The position numbers and the translations under genes are program-made. This document shows, in pieces, positions 62,121 through 64,000 of a DNA stretch of 64,000 nucleotides. This stretch comes from Bradyrhizobium sp. CB1015. Lineage in GTDB: Bacteria; Pseudomonadota; Alphaproteobacteria; Rhizobiales; Xanthobacteraceae. The stretch's first letter is position 1. Each line of letters opens with the position of its first letter. The notes under the pieces were generated by a model. It saw only the letters and a list, made by a program, of their open reading frames with translations, had not been told where the DNA came from and made no database searches. The stretch covers positions 2,356,001 through 2,420,000 of the forward strand of contig NZ_CP104174.1 of assembly GCF_025200925.1 (NCBI RefSeq), written 5' to 3'.

Positions 62121-62759
62121 CTATTCCTCGTCATCATCACTCGACCGCGCGATCGCGCGCTGCATCAACCGTGGCGCTTGATCCCGCGTACTACGAGATG
62201 GCGCTCGTTCGGAACGATCGCGCCCGATCCTTGACCGCAGTTCCCTTATATCGCAAAAGACGTCGGTCTGCCGTCGCAACTCATCGGCGATCATTGACGT
62301 TTGAGTAGCGAGGCTGGATACGACGGTAACACGGACGCCGTGACGCTGCACCGCCTCTACCAGCGAACGAAAGTCACCGTTTCCCGAGCATAACACCATT
62401 TCGTCGATGCGATCTGCGAGCTCCATCGCGTCAACCGCAATTTCAAGGTCGATGTTGCTTTTGACCTTGCGACGGCCGCTCGCGTCTACGAATTCCTTCG
62501 TGGCCGTCGTCACCACGGTAAATCCGTTGTAGTTCAGCCAGTCGAGCAGCGGGCGCACCGACGAGTATTCCTGGCTCTCAATGATCGCGGTGTAATAGCA
62601 CACGCGCACAAGCGTCCCCCAGCTTTCGAATTCCTTAAGCAGGCACTTGTAGTCGATATCGAAGCCAAGCGCTTTTGCGGTTGAGTGAAGATTGGAACCG
62701 TCAATGAACACCGCGATCTTGCTGGAGCTGGAAGCTATTAAGATGTGATCTGCGTTCAT
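62121..62759 (-). CDS. NYN-domain (LabA/DUF88 type) protein
   Basis: The PIN-like NYN fold is shown by KIAVFIDGSNLHSTAKALGF (first Asp), KSNIDLEIAVDAMELADRID (second Asp) and EMVLCSGNGDFRSLVEAVQR (final Asp). The acidic residues for a metal-dependent RNase are all present. The C-terminus is charged and ends SSDDDEE. LabA-type proteins occur in stress responses and phage defence. Here it stands alone, between an IS256 relic and a truncated Crp/Fnr gene. Length (212) is normal. Confidence 0.85.
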   Translation of the reverse strand: MNADHILIASSSSKIAVFIDGSNLHSTAKALGFDIDYKCLLKEFESWGTLVRVCYYTAIIESQEYSSVRPLLDWLNYNGFTVVTTATKEFVDASGRRKVKSNIDLEIAVDAMELADRIDEMVLCSGNGDFRSLVEAVQRHGVRVTVVSSLATQTSMIADELRRQTDVFCDIRELRSRIGRDRSERAPSRSTRDQAPRLMQRAIARSSDDDEE

Positions 62760-62905
62760 TCATGTGAGGCTGGAAGGTGCACGCGGTTGATGGGACGAAA
62801 CACCGAGCCAGTTGATCTAACATCATCAGGAGAAAGTTGTCGTCAGGCGGTGAATCAAATGCGAAAACCTCTCTCATCTTTTTTAGTACGAAAACGTACA
62901 CTTGG

Positions 62906-63184
62906 ATGTCCGATTATTCGGAAGGTATCGGGACGTCCAATCTGATGTATGAGGTCCGCAACAGATTACTGCGTCTGCTTCCACCTGATGTACTCAAGAG
63001 CGTTCTTTTGCTAGCTAAGGAGGTGCCGCTGGCAAAACGCCAAGTTCTTCATCGCTACGGCGTTCGCATGCAGCAAGTCTATTTGATAGAGACTAGCCCA
63101 GTGTCGGTCGGTGCGAAGGTGGGGCCGCAAGAGTTCGTCGAGGTGTGGTTGATCGGCTCGGAAGGGCTCGCCGGAATACATTGA
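62906..63184 (+). pseudogene. Truncated Crp/Fnr-type regulator (N-terminal part)
   Basis: The frame MSDYSEGIGTSNLMYEVRNR, LLRLLPPDVLKSVLLLAKEV and then MQQVYLIETSPVSVGAKVGP, ending WLIGSEGLAGIH, is the first half of the cyclic-nucleotide-binding domain of a Bradyrhizobium-type Crp/Fnr regulator. The second half and the HTH are missing. The frame one base over continues a few codons and stops. It cannot bind DNA. Confidence 0.55.
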
Positions 63185-63717
63185 GTGGGTGGGAGAGGTT
63201 TCGGATCACCCAGGCCGGAATTACCGCTGCGGCGGTGATGTGAGTTGAACCACTGGGTAAACAACGAACTCACCAGCGCTATCTGTATGGTTTCGGGGAG
63301 TGGTGGGGGCGGATGATTGGCAGTCCGCGCTCCGTCAAATGGATGAAGCGTGCGGCCGACATGCTCGCCGTGACAATATTTTCAGTTAAGTAGATCGCGC
63401 CGTCGATTATGGGAGCTGCAGCAGCTTTCTCCGCGCCTTTCGTCAAGTGCATGGACAGGTCGCGGGAGAATCTGAGCGTGATGGACAGAACTCTGATTGA
63501 AGATGCGCGAGGTGGCAACAGGAGCCGCAGCAGGCAAAACCGCCGCGATGCGATCACATCTGAATTGAGATCGATGATAAATGGTTATCGGATAGATAAT
63601 CACAGGGCATTTCCCTTTATCCGGCGGCGGCGACACCCTCAAACTTGTTCGCAGAGGCGCGCCATTGCTCACGCCGCCACTCCGACTCGAAGAAGGTCCA
63701 CAATCAGGAGGCTATAA
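63185..63717. other. Intergenic region before the second cupin
   Basis: About 530 bases. From 63668 (CGCCGCCACTCCGACTCGAA) the sequence is a copy of the leader of the cupin at 39023, including AATCAGGAGGCTATAA. Upstream of that no gene is recognised; a minus-strand frame 63279-63557 has no motif. Confidence 0.35.
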
Positions 63718-64000
63718 ATGCCAGTAAAGCAGCCGGTTCTCACGCCGCCCGGGGGCGGCAAGACGGTGAAGTTCAGTGCGGGTTCGAGCATCGAGCTGAA
63801 AGTGGAGAGCAGCCAGTCCGGAGGCGAATATGGCACTGTCCTGTGGACGCTGCGGGCCGGAGAGGAGCCGCCGCTGCACACCCACACGCGCGAGGACGAG
63901 CTGCTCTACGTGGTGCAGGGGAAGCTAATCGCGCGGGTCGGCGATGCCCGCGTCGAGGTGGGGCCGGGCGCCTACGCGGCTCTTCCCCGCGATGTGCCGC
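63718..64000 (+). CDS. Cupin-domain protein (partial, runs off the window)
   Basis: ATCAGGAGGCTATAA precedes ATG 63718. The available 94 residues (MPVKQPVLTPPGGGKTVKFS, EEPPLHTHTREDELLYVVQG, GPGAYAALPRDVP) match the cupin at 39023 at almost every position. The HxH-x(4)-E metal motif is intact. The 3' end lies outside the window. Together with the 39023 copy it flanks a 24.7-kb segment as a direct repeat. Confidence 0.8.
   Translation, partial: MPVKQPVLTPPGGGKTVKFSAGSSIELKVESSQSGGEYGTVLWTLRAGEEPPLHTHTREDELLYVVQGKLIARVGDARVEVGPGAYAALPRDVP

Noticed and set aside
62121..62759. NYN protein as part of a defence system
   Set aside because: It has no effector or sensor partner, only relic DNA on both sides, so a defence role has no support here beyond family membership.
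39023..64000. Composite transposon or integrative element bounded by the two cupin genes
   Set aside because: Only gene duplication is visible; no integrase, transfer genes, attachment sites or matching IS at both ends were found.

Overview
The window looks like accessory DNA from a Bradyrhizobium-type alphaproteobacterium. Base composition is high in GC. There are many small rhizobial hypothetical proteins, FixJ/FixL-like signalling proteins, class III cyclases fused to large sensor modules, IS1111, ISL3, IS256 and IS1182 sequences, and families of short intergenic repeats. No rRNA, tRNA, CRISPR array or replication origin was recognised. The genus is inferred from protein style only.

Layout. 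0-5 kb: a minus-strand operon (OsmC, flavin-containing monooxygenase, FAD oxidoreductase, MaoC hydratase, start of a secreted protein) faces a plus-strand regulator that fuses an OmpR-type DNA-binding domain to an alpha/beta-hydrolase. 5-14 kb: small proteins, an 800-residue AI-2E-type permease with a GAF domain, a PRC-barrel protein, a secreted beta-propeller and several frameshifted genes. 14-18 kb: an IS1111-type element and an alpha/beta-hydrolase-adenylate cyclase. 18-28 kb: a methyltransferase, a divergent LysR/hydrolase pair, an MHS-type transporter, a Crp/Fnr regulator, a DUF1127 protein and an OpgC-like acyltransferase. 28-33 kb: an AT-richer unknown two-gene cassette, two copies of a miniature element, a broken cupin and an HdrBC-like iron-sulphur protein. 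33-39 kb: an 1111-residue zinc-ribbon/cyclase/ATPase/TPR protein, a broken substrate-binding protein and an ISL3 element. 39-48 kb: a cupin, an hsdR relic, an MHYT histidine kinase, a methyltransferase, duplicated and inverted segments, a candidate sRNA and an msrB-msrA-propeller operon. 48-55 kb: a GMC oxidoreductase and a two-component cluster (kinase, FixJ-like regulator, single-domain receiver, LysR). 55-64 kb: an 1840-residue kinase-like/ATPase/GAF/PAS/histidine kinase, an NYN-domain protein, more relics and a second cupin that runs off the window.

How it fits together. Signalling dominates: two class III cyclases, three histidine kinases, FixJ-like and single receivers, a Crp/Fnr regulator and two LysR regulators. 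Two of the kinases have closely related catalytic cores behind different sensors. Two different outputs (DNA binding and cyclase) are attached to the same kind of alpha/beta-hydrolase module, which may act as a ligand sensor. About fifteen genes or fragments are broken by single-base shifts, deletions or insertions. This suggests a decaying island, although sequencing error cannot be excluded from one sequence. The most novel candidates are the 28.9-30.3 kb cassette, the miniature-element family, the hairpin pair inside one arm of a duplication, and the hydrolase-sensor fusions.
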